64,000 nt of DNA, from positions 144,356-208,355 of the forward strand of contig CBDIHL010000042.1 of the NCBI GenBank assembly GCA_965279125.1. Direction: 5' to 3'. A program made the position numbers and the translations under genes. Origin of the DNA: Dinoroseobacter sp965279125. Its GTDB lineage: Bacteria > Pseudomonadota > Alphaproteobacteria > Rhodobacterales > Rhodobacteraceae. The notes beneath the pieces were generated by a model that searched no databases, had not been told where the DNA came from, and worked only from the letters and a program-made list of their open reading frames with translations. Each line of letters begins with the position of its first letter. The stretch's first letter is position 1. This document shows positions 50,465-59,189 of this stretch, piece after piece.

Positions 50465-52000
50465 ATGACGACGCCTGATGCGCCAGCCGCTACCCCTGTT
50501 GTGTCAATGGACGCGATCACCAAGACCTTCCCGGGGGTTAAGGCGCTCGATCAGGTCAAGTTGGACCTCTATCCCGGCCAGGTCACCGCATTGGTGGGTG
50601 AAAACGGGGCCGGAAAATCCACGACCGTCAAGATCCTCACCGGAATTTACAAACCTGACGGCGGCACCATTCGGATCGACGACGCACCGATTGCGTTCGC
50701 GTCTCCGAACGCCGCGTCAGATGCTGGCATCACCGCCATTCACCAGGAAACCGTCCTGTTTGACGAACTGTCCGTTGCCGAAAACATCTTCATCGGCCAC
50801 GCGCCGCGCACCTCCTACGGCTTGATCGACCGGGCTGAGATGCACCGCGCCGCCGCTGATCTGCTGACGAGCATCGGCGCGCCGTTCAGTTCCCACACGG
50901 TCCTTAAGGACCTCGGCATCGCCAATAAGCACCTTGTCGCCATCGCCCGCGCCTTGTCGGTTGATGCGCGCGTGGTGATCATGGACGAGCCGACCGCCGC
51001 GCTGTCACACAAGGAAATCGAAGAGCTGTACGAGCTGGTCGAGACCCTGAAATCCCAAGGCAAGGCGATCTTGTTCATCAGCCACAAGTTCGACGAGATC
51101 TTCCGCATCGCAGACCGCTACACCGTGTTCCGCGATGGCGCTTTCGTGGGCGACGGCTTGATCGCGGATATCGATGAGGGCGCTTTGGTCAAGATGATGG
51201 TGGGCCGCTCGGTCGATCAGATCTTCCCCGACCGCGCCCATGATGTGGGCGAGGATGTGCTGCAAGTGGTGGGCTACAGCCACCCGACCGAGTTCGCCGA
51301 TATCGGCTTCACCCTCAAACGCGGCGAGATCCTTGGGTTCTACGGCCTTGTCGGGGCTGGGCGGTCCGAGTTCATGCAATCGCTGTTTGGCATCACCAGG
51401 CCCAGCAAGGGTGTGTGCAAGATCAATGGCCAGATCAAGATCATCCGTTCGCCCGCCGACGCGGTGGCCAATGGCATCGTTTACGTGCCCGAGGATCGCG
51501 GTAAGCAAGGTGCCGTTATCGGCCTGCCGATCTTTCAGAACATCACGTTGCCGTCGCTAAAGCGCACCTCGCGCAGTGGCTTTTTGCAGATGGCGGAAGA
51601 GTTTAAGCTCGCCCGCGAGTATTCCGAGCGCCTTGATCTGCGCGCAGCCGCGCTGGACCAAGACGTGGGCAATCTGTCAGGGGGCAACCAGCAGAAAGTG
51701 GTGATCGCCAAATGGCTCGCCACCCAGCCGCAGGTGATCATCCTCGACGAGCCGACGAAGGGCATCGACATCGGATCGAAAGCCGCCGTGCACGAGTTCA
51801 TGGCCGAGTTGGCCGCGCAAGGCCTGTCGGTGATCATGGTCAGCTCGGAAATCCCCGAAGTGATCGGCATGTCCGACCGCGTCATCGTCATGCGCGACGG
51901 TCGCATCGCCGCCGAGTTGCCGGGCGATGCCCTAAGCCCTGAGACGCTTGTGCGCCATGCCGCCGGTATTGGCACCCCAGCCCAGATGCAGGAGGCCTGA
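50465..52000 (+). CDS. rhaT: Rhamnose ABC transporter ATP-binding protein (two ABC domains)
   Basis: This 511-residue CUT2-type ATPase has a complete first domain (Walker A GENGAGKSTT, Walker B VVIMDEPTAALS) and a second domain with a degenerate P-loop (GLVGAGRSEFMQSL) but a full signature LSGGNQQKV and IILDEPTKGIDIG. This asymmetry is normal for sugar CUT2 ATPases. It is followed by rhaP after 4 bp. Confidence 0.93.
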   Translation: MTTPDAPAATPVVSMDAITKTFPGVKALDQVKLDLYPGQVTALVGENGAGKSTTVKILTGIYKPDGGTIRIDDAPIAFASPNAASDAGITAIHQETVLFDELSVAENIFIGHAPRTSYGLIDRAEMHRAAADLLTSIGAPFSSHTVLKDLGIANKHLVAIARALSVDARVVIMDEPTAALSHKEIEELYELVETLKSQGKAILFISHKFDEIFRIADRYTVFRDGAFVGDGLIADIDEGALVKMMVGRSVDQIFPDRAHDVGEDVLQVVGYSHPTEFADIGFTLKRGEILGFYGLVGAGRSEFMQSLFGITRPSKGVCKINGQIKIIRSPADAVANGIVYVPEDRGKQGAVIGLPIFQNITLPSLKRTSRSGFLQMAEEFKLAREYSERLDLRAAALDQDVGNLSGGNQQKVVIAKWLATQPQVIILDEPTKGIDIGSKAAVHEFMAELAAQGLSVIMVSSEIPEVIGMSDRVIVMRDGRIAAELPGDALSPETLVRHAAGIGTPAQMQEA

Positions 52001-52004
52001 GGTC

Positions 52005-52988
52005 ATGTTGAAATTGATCCCCGTGCGCGAAGGCATTTTGGCGGGTGCCATTATTGTTCTGCTTGGACTGGTTGCGTCGCGCTTTCCGGGCTTTGTCGCC
52101 CCCTCCAACCTTGCCAATGTCTTCAACGACACGGCCCCGCTGATCATTCTGGCGCTGGGCCAAATGGTGGTGATCCTGACCCGGTGTATCGACCTGTCGG
52201 TGGCGGCCAATCTGGCGCTGACGGGGATGGTCGTGGCGATGATAAACGTGGCATTGCCCGGCCTGCCGATCCCGGTGATCATCGCGATCTCCATCGGATT
52301 TGGCGCGATGCTCGGGGCGATCAATGGCATTCTCGTATGGAAACTGGCGATCCCCCCCATCGTTGTCACCCTCGGCACCATGACCATTTTCCGGGGCGTG
52401 ATCTTCCTGATCTCGGACGGCAAATGGGTCAATAGCCACGAGATGAGCGCCTCTTTCACCGCCTTCCCACGCTACGAGGTGCTGGGTCTGCCGGTGCTGT
52501 CATGGTGTGCTGTTCTGACGGTGATTGGCTTTGCGATCCTGATGTCGCGCACGGCGCTAGGCCGGTCGATCTTCGCCGTGGGAGGTAACCCCCATGCGGC
52601 GGTCTATACGGGCATTGATGTGGGGCGGACGCAGTATCTGGCCTTCGTGATCTCCGGCGCGCTTGCCGGTCTGACGGGCTATCTGTGGGTGTCGCGCTTT
52701 GCGGTGGCCTATGTCGATATCGCCGGCGGGTTCGAGCTGGAAGTGGTCGCGGCTTGTGTCATCGGCGGCATCTCGATTGCCGGGGGCATCGGGTCGGTCG
52801 GGGGGGCGGTGCTGGGGGCGCTGTTCCTCGGTGTGGTCAAGAACGCGCTGCCGGTCGTCAATATCTCGCCTTTCTGGCAGCTGGCCATATCCGGCAGCGC
52901 CATCCTGATCGCTGTGGCCTTCAACGCCCAATCGGGCCGCAAGAAGGGCCGTATCATCCTCAAATCAGCGGAGACGCGTGATGACTGA
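52005..52988 (+). CDS. rhaP: Rhamnose ABC transporter permease
   Basis: From ATG 52005 (AGGAGG 10 bp before) this is a 327-residue CUT2 permease with about ten helices and the conserved cytoplasmic segment YTGIDVGRTQYLAFVISGALAGL. It forms the membrane channel with RhaQ. Its end overlaps rhaQ by 8 bp. It is close in sequence to RhaQ, as expected for paired CUT2 permeases. Confidence 0.92.
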   Translation: MLKLIPVREGILAGAIIVLLGLVASRFPGFVAPSNLANVFNDTAPLIILALGQMVVILTRCIDLSVAANLALTGMVVAMINVALPGLPIPVIIAISIGFGAMLGAINGILVWKLAIPPIVVTLGTMTIFRGVIFLISDGKWVNSHEMSASFTAFPRYEVLGLPVLSWCAVLTVIGFAILMSRTALGRSIFAVGGNPHAAVYTGIDVGRTQYLAFVISGALAGLTGYLWVSRFAVAYVDIAGGFELEVVAACVIGGISIAGGIGSVGGAVLGALFLGVVKNALPVVNISPFWQLAISGSAILIAVAFNAQSGRKKGRIILKSAETRDD

Positions 52989-53985
52989 TGTGACATCCCA
53001 AACCCGGTCTGTCCCAGATCGCTTGCACAGCCGCGCGCATCGCACCTTGCGCAGTTGGGAGGCCCTGCTGCTGGCTGTCGCCATCGCCATTTTCGTGGTG
53101 AACAGCTTTGCCTCGCCCTACTTCCTGAACGCATGGAACCTCAGCGACGCGACCTTTAACTTCACCGAGAAGGCGATGATCGCGTTTGCCATGGCCCTCT
53201 TGATCATCGCGGGCGAGATTGACTTATCGGTCGCCTCGATCATCGCGCTGGCCAGCACGGCGATGGGATTGGCGGCGCAATACGGGGCCGGAACGCCAGA
53301 GCTGGTGGTGATCGGCCTTGTCGTCGGGTTGCTGTGCGGCGCGTTCAACGGGTTCTTTGTCACCGTCCTTGGCCTGCCGTCCATTGTCGTGACCATCGGC
53401 ACCATGAGCCTGTTTCGCGGCATCAGCTTCATCATCCTCGGCGATGACGCGTTTCGCGGATATCCCGACAGCTTCGCATGGTTCGGCCAAGGCTATATCT
53501 ATTGGGTCTTCACGGTGGAAATGCTGCTGTTCGTCATCATCGCGGTGATTTACGGCGTGATCTTGCACAAGACCAATTTCGGCCGCGCGGTCTATGCCAT
53601 AGGCAACAATCCAACAGCGGCGATGTTCAGCGGCATTCGCGTGCAGCGCGTCAAGTTCATCCTGTTCTTGCTGACGGGCCTGATGTCGGGCGTGGCGGCG
53701 GTGTGCCTGACCTCGCGCCTCGGCTCCACCCGCCCCAGCATCGCGACGGGGATGGAGCTGGAGGTCGTCACCATGGTCGTGCTCGGCGGCGTCAATATCC
53801 TCGGCGGCTCCGGCTCGATCCCCGGTGTGGTGATCGCGGCGTTCGTGATGGGCCTCGTGACCTTCGGGCTTGGCTTGCTGAACGTGCCCGGTATCGTGAT
53901 GTCGATCTTCATCGGCCTGCTTCTCATCGGCGTGATCGCGTTGCCAAGGATGTGGACCATGCTGGCCCAACGGAGGGCGAAATGA
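52981..53985 (+). CDS. rhaQ: Rhamnose ABC transporter permease
   Basis: The 334-residue CUT2 permease has about ten helices and the segments MALLIIAGEIDLSVASIIALAS and FSGIRVQRVKFILFLLTGLMSG. I start at ATG 52981; a GTG directly before it would add one residue. The stop overlaps the rhaU ATG (ATGA). The order S-T-P-Q-U-K matches that known in Rhizobium leguminosarum. Confidence 0.92.
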   Translation: MTDVTSQTRSVPDRLHSRAHRTLRSWEALLLAVAIAIFVVNSFASPYFLNAWNLSDATFNFTEKAMIAFAMALLIIAGEIDLSVASIIALASTAMGLAAQYGAGTPELVVIGLVVGLLCGAFNGFFVTVLGLPSIVVTIGTMSLFRGISFIILGDDAFRGYPDSFAWFGQGYIYWVFTVEMLLFVIIAVIYGVILHKTNFGRAVYAIGNNPTAAMFSGIRVQRVKFILFLLTGLMSGVAAVCLTSRLGSTRPSIATGMELEVVTMVVLGGVNILGGSGSIPGVVIAAFVMGLVTFGLGLLNVPGIVMSIFIGLLLIGVIALPRMWTMLAQRRAK

Positions 53986-54299
53986 CCGAGCGCTACGTCT
54001 TTCGCATGCGCCTGAACGACGGCATGGCGGACGAATATACGCGTCGCCATGATGCGATCTGGCCCGAGTTGGTCGCGCTGTTGCACGAGGCCGGGGTCAG
54101 CGATTATTCCATCCATTTCGATGCAGAGACGAACTTGTTGATCGGTGTGCTGATGCGCGAGACGGGTCATCAGATGGATGACCTCCCCTCCCATCCGGTG
54201 ATGCAGAAATGGTGGGCGCATATGGCCGATATCATGGAGGTCGGCCCGGATAACGCCCCCGTCGCCGTGCCGCTTACCTGCGTCTTTCACATGCCATGA
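53982..54299 (+). CDS. rhaU: L-rhamnose mutarotase
   Basis: The 105-residue protein is full-length for the family, with YVFRMRLNDGMADEYTRRHDAIWPEL and the MQKWWAHMADIM motif; conserved His and Trp residues line the active site. It interconverts the alpha and beta anomers of L-rhamnose. It overlaps rhaQ and rhaK by 4 bp each, showing tight coupling. Confidence 0.93.
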   Translation: MTERYVFRMRLNDGMADEYTRRHDAIWPELVALLHEAGVSDYSIHFDAETNLLIGVLMRETGHQMDDLPSHPVMQKWWAHMADIMEVGPDNAPVAVPLTCVFHMP

Positions 54300-55714
54300 G
54301 CGCCCCGCGCCACATCGCCGTCATCGATATCGGCAAAACCAACGCGAAGCTGGCGCTCGTCGATCTGGACAGCCTGACCGAGATCGCCGTTGTCACCCGC
54401 CCCAACAAGGTGCGCCCCGGCCCGCCCTGGCCGCATTACGATGTGGACGGGCATTGGGGATTTCTGCTGGACGCGCTGGGGCAGTTTCACCGCGCACATG
54501 GCATCGATGCGATCTCGGTTACCACCCATGGGGCATGTGCTGCCCTGCTGGCCGAAGACGGAACGCTCGCAGCCCCGATCCTCGATTACGAACATACCTA
54601 TCCCGACGAGATCATCGCTGCTTATGATGCCCTCAGACCCGATTTCGCGCTGACCGGATCGCCAAAGCTGGCGGGCGGTCTCAACATCGGCGCGCAGCTG
54701 CATTATCAACTGACGACCGATCCGGGCTTGGCCAAGCGCACCGCCCAGATCGTCACCTACCCGCAATATTGGGGGCATCGACTGACCGGGGTGGCGGCTT
54801 CAGACGTGACCTCCATCGGTTGCCACACCGATCTGTGGGTGCCGCGCGAAGCTGCGTTCTCGGACCTGCCACGCCGCCTCGGGATCGAGGGCAAGATCGC
54901 GCCGGTGCGGCGCTCGGCGGACATACTCGGCCCCATTCTGCCCCAAATCGCCGAAGCGACGAGCCTGCGCCCCGACACCCCCGTCTGCGTCGGCATCCAC
55001 GATTCCAACGCCTCGCTCTATCCGCATATCCTTGGCCAAGACGGGGCCTTTTCCGTGGTCTCGACCGGCACATGGGTGATCGTGATGGCTGTGGGCGGGG
55101 ATGATGTGCCGCTTGATCCAACCCGCGACACGCTGATGAACGTCAACGCGCGCGGCGATGTGGTGCCAAGCGCGCGGTTCATGGGGGGGCGCGAATACGA
55201 GGTGATCCAGCAAGGGCGCGACACCGCCCCGAGCGCGGCCGAGATCGCCGAGGTCCTGTCGCAAGGCCTGATGATCCTCCCCGCGATCGAGCCCGCAACC
55301 GGCCCCTACCAAGGCCAGCAAATGCGCTGGACCGGGCCTGAGCCTGCGGTCGGCACAGGACATAGATCGGCGGCCCTGTCCTTTTATCTAGCGATGATGA
55401 CCGACACCTGCCTGCGCCTAACCGGCGCGTCCGGGCCGACCCTGATCGAAGGCCCCTTCGCCCAGAACCCCGAATTCACCGCAATGCTCGAGGCCGCCAC
55501 CGGGCGCGAGGTTCTGACCAGCAGCGCGCGCACAGGCACCAGCATCGGGGCGGCGCTGCTGTTCGCAGGCGCGGCGAAAACGACGCGGCCCGAGACCACA
55601 GCGTTTGCCAAGCACACCACCACGCTTGCTCGATACGCTACACAGTGGCGCGCCCTTGCAAACAGAACCAAGCCTCAGCGCTCAGAACCAGAAGCCGGCG
55701 CAATTTCTGGCTAA
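54296..55714 (+). CDS. rhaK: FGGY-family rhamnulokinase-like sugar kinase
   Basis: The 472-residue sugar kinase has the N-terminal phosphate motif IDIGKTNAKLALVD, the THGACAALLAEDG region, the VVSTGTWVIVMAVGG motif of the second domain and a late GTSIGAALLFAGA adenosine motif. It phosphorylates L-rhamnulose or rhamnose and ends the rhaRSTPQUK run. In Rhizobium, RhaK is also needed for transport of rhamnose. The family assignment is strong, and the gene name follows from context. Confidence 0.9.
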   Translation: MSAPRHIAVIDIGKTNAKLALVDLDSLTEIAVVTRPNKVRPGPPWPHYDVDGHWGFLLDALGQFHRAHGIDAISVTTHGACAALLAEDGTLAAPILDYEHTYPDEIIAAYDALRPDFALTGSPKLAGGLNIGAQLHYQLTTDPGLAKRTAQIVTYPQYWGHRLTGVAASDVTSIGCHTDLWVPREAAFSDLPRRLGIEGKIAPVRRSADILGPILPQIAEATSLRPDTPVCVGIHDSNASLYPHILGQDGAFSVVSTGTWVIVMAVGGDDVPLDPTRDTLMNVNARGDVVPSARFMGGREYEVIQQGRDTAPSAAEIAEVLSQGLMILPAIEPATGPYQGQQMRWTGPEPAVGTGHRSAALSFYLAMMTDTCLRLTGASGPTLIEGPFAQNPEFTAMLEAATGREVLTSSARTGTSIGAALLFAGAAKTTRPETTAFAKHTTTLARYATQWRALANRTKPQRSEPEAGAISG

Positions 55715-56007
55715 ACCTCCCAGTAAAACCCATGCTTATGATGGGAAGTGTCTCGAACGTCCGTACATAGTGACAGGGTGGCTCAACCCGGACATTATGC
55801 TTGGTCAACGATTGGCGCACTCCAATCAGGTCGCGTCGATGCCGTCTTGCTGCTTTCAACGCATGGATTGACCAACTTGAGCGCACCAGAAGCCGAGATA
55901 AAACCAATAGTGCTGTCACGGGTAAGGTATCATTCCACTCTTGGGTCTAGGACCTCATTGGGCATGGCCTCTTAGGAAACGCATTGTCAAAAGCAGGTGC
56001 AAATGAC
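55715..56007. other. Intergenic region after rhaK
   Basis: About 290 bp separate rhaK from the small ORF. I see no gene, strong hairpin with T-run or clear promoter; a weak CCCAT/ATGGG inverted repeat lies near 55728-55744. It probably holds the promoter of the aminotransferase unit. Confidence 0.5.
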
Positions 56008-56178
56008 ATGTCAATTCATGATCGCCAACAGGGCTTCGCAGGCGTCTTTATGGATGCCACCCACGCATACCGGACCCTCGCACAAGGTGACGACCTTACC
56101 GCGGTGCGAACCCATATACACGAACACATGCAAAATGGTATGGATCCCGTCTGTGCCAGCCTAGAGGCCGACCAATGA
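56008..56178 (+). CDS. Small hypothetical protein coupled to aminotransferase
   Basis: The 56-residue frame (MSIHDRQQGF ... SLEADQ) has a normal amino-acid mix, several His and Met residues and no membrane segment. Its TGA overlaps the ATG of the aminotransferase gene (ATGA), as seen in real operon pairs. No ribosome site of note precedes ATG 56008, and a TTG at 55984 is an alternative. No family is recognised. I regard it as a probable real small gene or a leader frame that controls the next gene. Confidence 0.45.
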   Translation: MSIHDRQQGFAGVFMDATHAYRTLAQGDDLTAVRTHIHEHMQNGMDPVCASLEADQ

Positions 56179-57095
56179 ATACTGAAGCCAAGTCCACCCA
56201 TGATGCACAGGAAGACACGCGCAACGACGACATCCTTATATGGGTGAACGGGACATTGGTCCCGAAAGACGAAGCCAAGATATCAGTCTACGATTCCGGC
56301 TTCATGCTGGGAGATGGGATGTGGGAAGGCATGCGCCTTTATAATGGCAAATGGGCCTTCTTCGACGAGCATATGGATCGTCTGTTCAACTCGCTCAAGT
56401 CTGTGTCCATTGACATCGGCATGGGGCCGGACGGCGTGCTGGACATTCTGAACGAAACCGCCGCTGCCAATGGCATGACCAGCGACGCCCATTGCCGCCT
56501 GATGATCACGCGCGGGCGTAAGGCGAAACCGTTCCAGCATCCGGGGTTAAGCCGCTTTGGACCGACGATCGTCGCCATCATTGAACACTCTAAACCTGCC
56601 ACTGCCTTGCAGGCCAAGGGCATTCGCCTTGCCACCGTGCCGCAGGTCCGGGGCCTGCCGATGAGCCAGGATGCCAAGTACAACTCGCACTCGAAACTTA
56701 ACTGCGTGATTGCCTGTTTGCAGGCGGAACAGGCGGGTGCCGACGAAGGTCTGATGCTGGACCCGCTTGGCTTTGTGAACACGACCAATGCTTGCAATTT
56801 CTTTATCGTGCGCCGCGGCGAGGTTTGGACCTCAACCGGGGATTACTGCATGAACGGCGTGACCCGACAGAAGGTCATCGACCTGTGCCGCGCCAATGGC
56901 ATTCCGGTCTTTGAGAAGAACTATTCGCTATATGAGGCCTACGGTGCCGATGAAGCTTTCCTGACAGGCACCTTCGGCGCGCAAACGCCCGTGGCCGAGA
57001 TCGATGGCAAAGTAATCGGCACCGGCGAGCGCCCAATGACACAGCGGATCCGCACACTCTACAAGGCGCTCGTTGATCATAATACCAGTGGCTGA
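56175..57095 (+). CDS. Class IV aminotransferase (branched-chain/D-amino-acid type)
   Basis: This 306-residue PLP enzyme has the fold-type IV pattern: ISVYDSGFMLGDGMWEGMRLYNG, the catalytic Lys in KYNSHSKLNCVIA, EGLMLDPLGFVNTTNACNFFIV and NGVTRQKVIDLC with the C-terminal phosphate-binding TGTFGAQTPVAEIDG. It transfers amino groups to 2-oxo acids. Whether it prefers branched-chain L-amino acids, D-amino acids or another substrate cannot be told from the sequence. A GAGG site lies 7 bp before the ATG, inside the small ORF. Confidence 0.88.
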   Translation: MNTEAKSTHDAQEDTRNDDILIWVNGTLVPKDEAKISVYDSGFMLGDGMWEGMRLYNGKWAFFDEHMDRLFNSLKSVSIDIGMGPDGVLDILNETAAANGMTSDAHCRLMITRGRKAKPFQHPGLSRFGPTIVAIIEHSKPATALQAKGIRLATVPQVRGLPMSQDAKYNSHSKLNCVIACLQAEQAGADEGLMLDPLGFVNTTNACNFFIVRRGEVWTSTGDYCMNGVTRQKVIDLCRANGIPVFEKNYSLYEAYGADEAFLTGTFGAQTPVAEIDGKVIGTGERPMTQRIRTLYKALVDHNTSG

Positions 57096-57202
57096 GATGG
57101 ACGGGAACAACGAACGCGGCCTCGCCATGATTGGCTATATGGGCAAGGGCCTGCGCATGGCGCGCGATATGGGCCGCGTGCGTCCTAAGCGTTACATGGG
57201 TG

Positions 57203-57452
57203 CTACCCGCTGCGAACAGCATTCAACACCAGCACACTGGCGTCCAGTTTCTCGGCCAGACGCAAGCATTGCTCGCCGATCCCGCCACGCGGCACTTGCG
57301 GCGTCATTGTCTCGGTGCGACCTGCTTTGGCGATGATATCGCGAAGCGCCGGCTTGGCGCGCTCGGCCCCGGTGGGTTTGGCCGGTAAAGCGATTGATGA
57401 TCAAACCGACGCGAGTATGCCCGTTGGTGCGGAACGTGTAGGACATCGCCAT
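57203..57452 (-). pseudogene. Unidentified gene fragment, probably frameshifted
   Basis: Read on the minus strand, a coding-like stretch starts MAMSYTFRTNGHTRVGLIIN and then appears to shift frame near 57380, after which TGAERAKPALRDIIAKAG and RLAEKLDASVLVLNAV run on to a TAG at 57203-57205. Both parts look like real protein, but only by joining two frames. I do not recognise the family. It directly abuts the transposase remnant on the other strand, so it may be the end of a gene cut by the insertion. Confidence 0.3.
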
Positions 57453-57463
57453 GAACGTGCTGA

Positions 57464-57869
57464 ACGTGTCTCACGCTGAAGGTCTTGTTTGGCATGCCGC
57501 TTCGGCAGACAAGGCGGTTCGTCCAGAGCCTATTGCAACCGGTCGGCTTGGATTGGGCGGTGCCTGACTTCAGCACTCTTCCCGCTGCCACCAAACACCA
57601 AACCGGAGCTTGCCATATCGCGGCTCCGCCCGCCCGCGGCACGTGCTCATCCCCTCTCGGGACATCACTTTGTGATGCCCTGCCGGGTGGCGGTGGCGCG
57701 GATATCATCGTCGAAGCCGCGTCGAAACGAAAATGCAGTGTATAATACAACTCGGCCAATCGTTGATGGCAAGGACTACGACAGGCAAGTCGCGGAAATC
57801 CGCATCCGCATCGCTGTCCTCAACCGCTGCACGGCTCTTGGAATACCTATCACTGAGCCCATAGGCTAA
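57464..57869 (+). pseudogene. Decayed IS5-family transposase
   Basis: The start reads TCLTLKVLFGMPLRQTRRF and LLQPVGLDWAVPDFSTL, a clear match to the IS5-family DDE transposase N-terminal region. After a frameshift LPYRGS continues the match, then the middle of the protein (including two of the three catalytic acids) is missing. From about 57690 the C-terminal part is recognisable across further frameshifts: WRWRGYHRRSRVETKM, LGQSLMA and finally DYDRQVAEIRIRIAVLN with ALGIPITEPIG before the TAA. The element is an internally deleted, inactive relic. I could not find its terminal inverted repeats. Confidence 0.82.
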
Positions 57870-57979
57870 ATCCGTCCGGGGTAAGGGAAAGAACGTCCAT
57901 CACCCGATTTGTGCAACAAAACCCCTAAACACATGACGGCGCTTCTTCCCTCCCAAATCGAGACTAGAGCCGGACCTCC

Positions 57980-59161
57980 TCACCGCTCTGCTGCAATCGC
58001 ATTTGCGACCCGTGTGACCTGATCATTGGCCAAACCTGCAAGGTTTATCCGCCCGCTGGGCAAGATGTAGATCCCGTGTTTGACCCTCAGGTTCTCCACC
58101 GCGGCTTTCGAGATCGGCAGCATCGAGAACATCCCCTGATGCTGGCTCAGAAAATCGAAGGTATCGCCATTGGTGGCCTGCCGCAGCGCCTGTGCAAGGT
58201 CTTTGCGGCACCTCGTAACCCGCATCTGCATCTCTCGGAGCTCGGTCATCCACAGCGTTTTCAGCTTGGGATCGGACAAGATCAAATGCACCACCGCCGC
58301 CGCATGATCCGGCGGCATCGCGTAGAGCGTGTTGATATGGCTGAGCATTTTCTGGCGGATGCGAGGCACTTGGTCTGGATCGCTGCTGAGACCTGCTAGA
58401 ATGCCCGCGCGGTCCCGGTAGTTGGAGAAGGTCTTAGAACAGGTGACGGCCATGAAGGCCTCGGGTGCCACGTTCGACAGCGCTCGCACCCCGTACATGT
58501 CTTCCTCAAGGCCCTTCCCGAAGCCTTGATAGGCCACATCGAGGATCGGCAGCAACTGGCCCGCGACGATCACATCGCAGAGCGCGTCCCATTGCGCAGG
58601 GCTTAGGTCGACCCCGGTGGGGTTGTGGCAACAGGCTTGCAACAGCACCGCATCGCCGGGCGCGGCGCTTCGCAGATCGGTGAGCATTCCCTCGAAATCA
58701 AGGCTTTGGGTTGTGGGATCGAGGTAGCGAAATTCGACCACCTGCAACCCGCTGGCGCGCATGATCGGGCCGTGATTGGCCCAGGACGGTGACGAGATCC
58801 ATATGCGCGCTTGTGGGTTGAGGCTGGCGATGATTTCGACCGCGAGCCTAAGTGCTGCGACCCCGCCGGGTGTCTGAACATAGGACCATTTCTGGTTTTG
58901 CGGGCCTGCGCCGACCACCAACTCCAGCAGGGCGGTAGAGAAGGCATCATCACCCGCGAGCCCCAGATAAGACTTGGAGGTTTGTGTGCTCAGCAGGCGG
59001 GCTTCGGCCTCCTTGACGGCCTCCATCACCGGGGTGACGCCCGCGTCGTTGCGATAGACCCCGAGGCCCAGATCGATCTTGTCCGCCCTCGGGTCGGACT
59101 TGAACTGCTGCATGATCAGGTTTGCGCCAAAAAGCGGCGTGTCGGTCAGGGTTTCAAACAT
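57980..59161 (-). CDS. Aromatic/aspartate aminotransferase (TyrB-like, class I)
   Basis: I start at ATG 59161, where GGAGA lies 6 bp upstream. The 393-residue PLP enzyme has DLGLGVYRND, the SYLGLAGDDAF segment, CCHNPTGVDLSPAQWD (PLP pyridine and phosphate contacts), the catalytic Lys in TCSKTFSNYRDRAG and the C-terminal Arg site in PSGRINLAGL. It is of the aspartate/aromatic amino acid subgroup. It follows the sulfatase gene by 28 bp on the same strand, so an aromatic or acidic amino acid freed by the sulfatase could be its substrate. Confidence 0.9.
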   Translation of the reverse strand: MFETLTDTPLFGANLIMQQFKSDPRADKIDLGLGVYRNDAGVTPVMEAVKEAEARLLSTQTSKSYLGLAGDDAFSTALLELVVGAGPQNQKWSYVQTPGGVAALRLAVEIIASLNPQARIWISSPSWANHGPIMRASGLQVVEFRYLDPTTQSLDFEGMLTDLRSAAPGDAVLLQACCHNPTGVDLSPAQWDALCDVIVAGQLLPILDVAYQGFGKGLEEDMYGVRALSNVAPEAFMAVTCSKTFSNYRDRAGILAGLSSDPDQVPRIRQKMLSHINTLYAMPPDHAAAVVHLILSDPKLKTLWMTELREMQMRVTRCRKDLAQALRQATNGDTFDFLSQHQGMFSMLPISKAAVENLRVKHGIYILPSGRINLAGLANDQVTRVANAIAAER

Positions 59162-59189
59162 TGGGTCTCCGGTGCCCTTTGGGCTTGGC

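Noticed and set aside
57097..57336. Plus-strand 79-codon frame right after the class IV aminotransferase
   Set aside because: The first 35 residues look plausible, but the rest runs into the antisense of the fragment at 57203-57452 and becomes Arg/Ser-rich. I judged it a remnant, not a gene.
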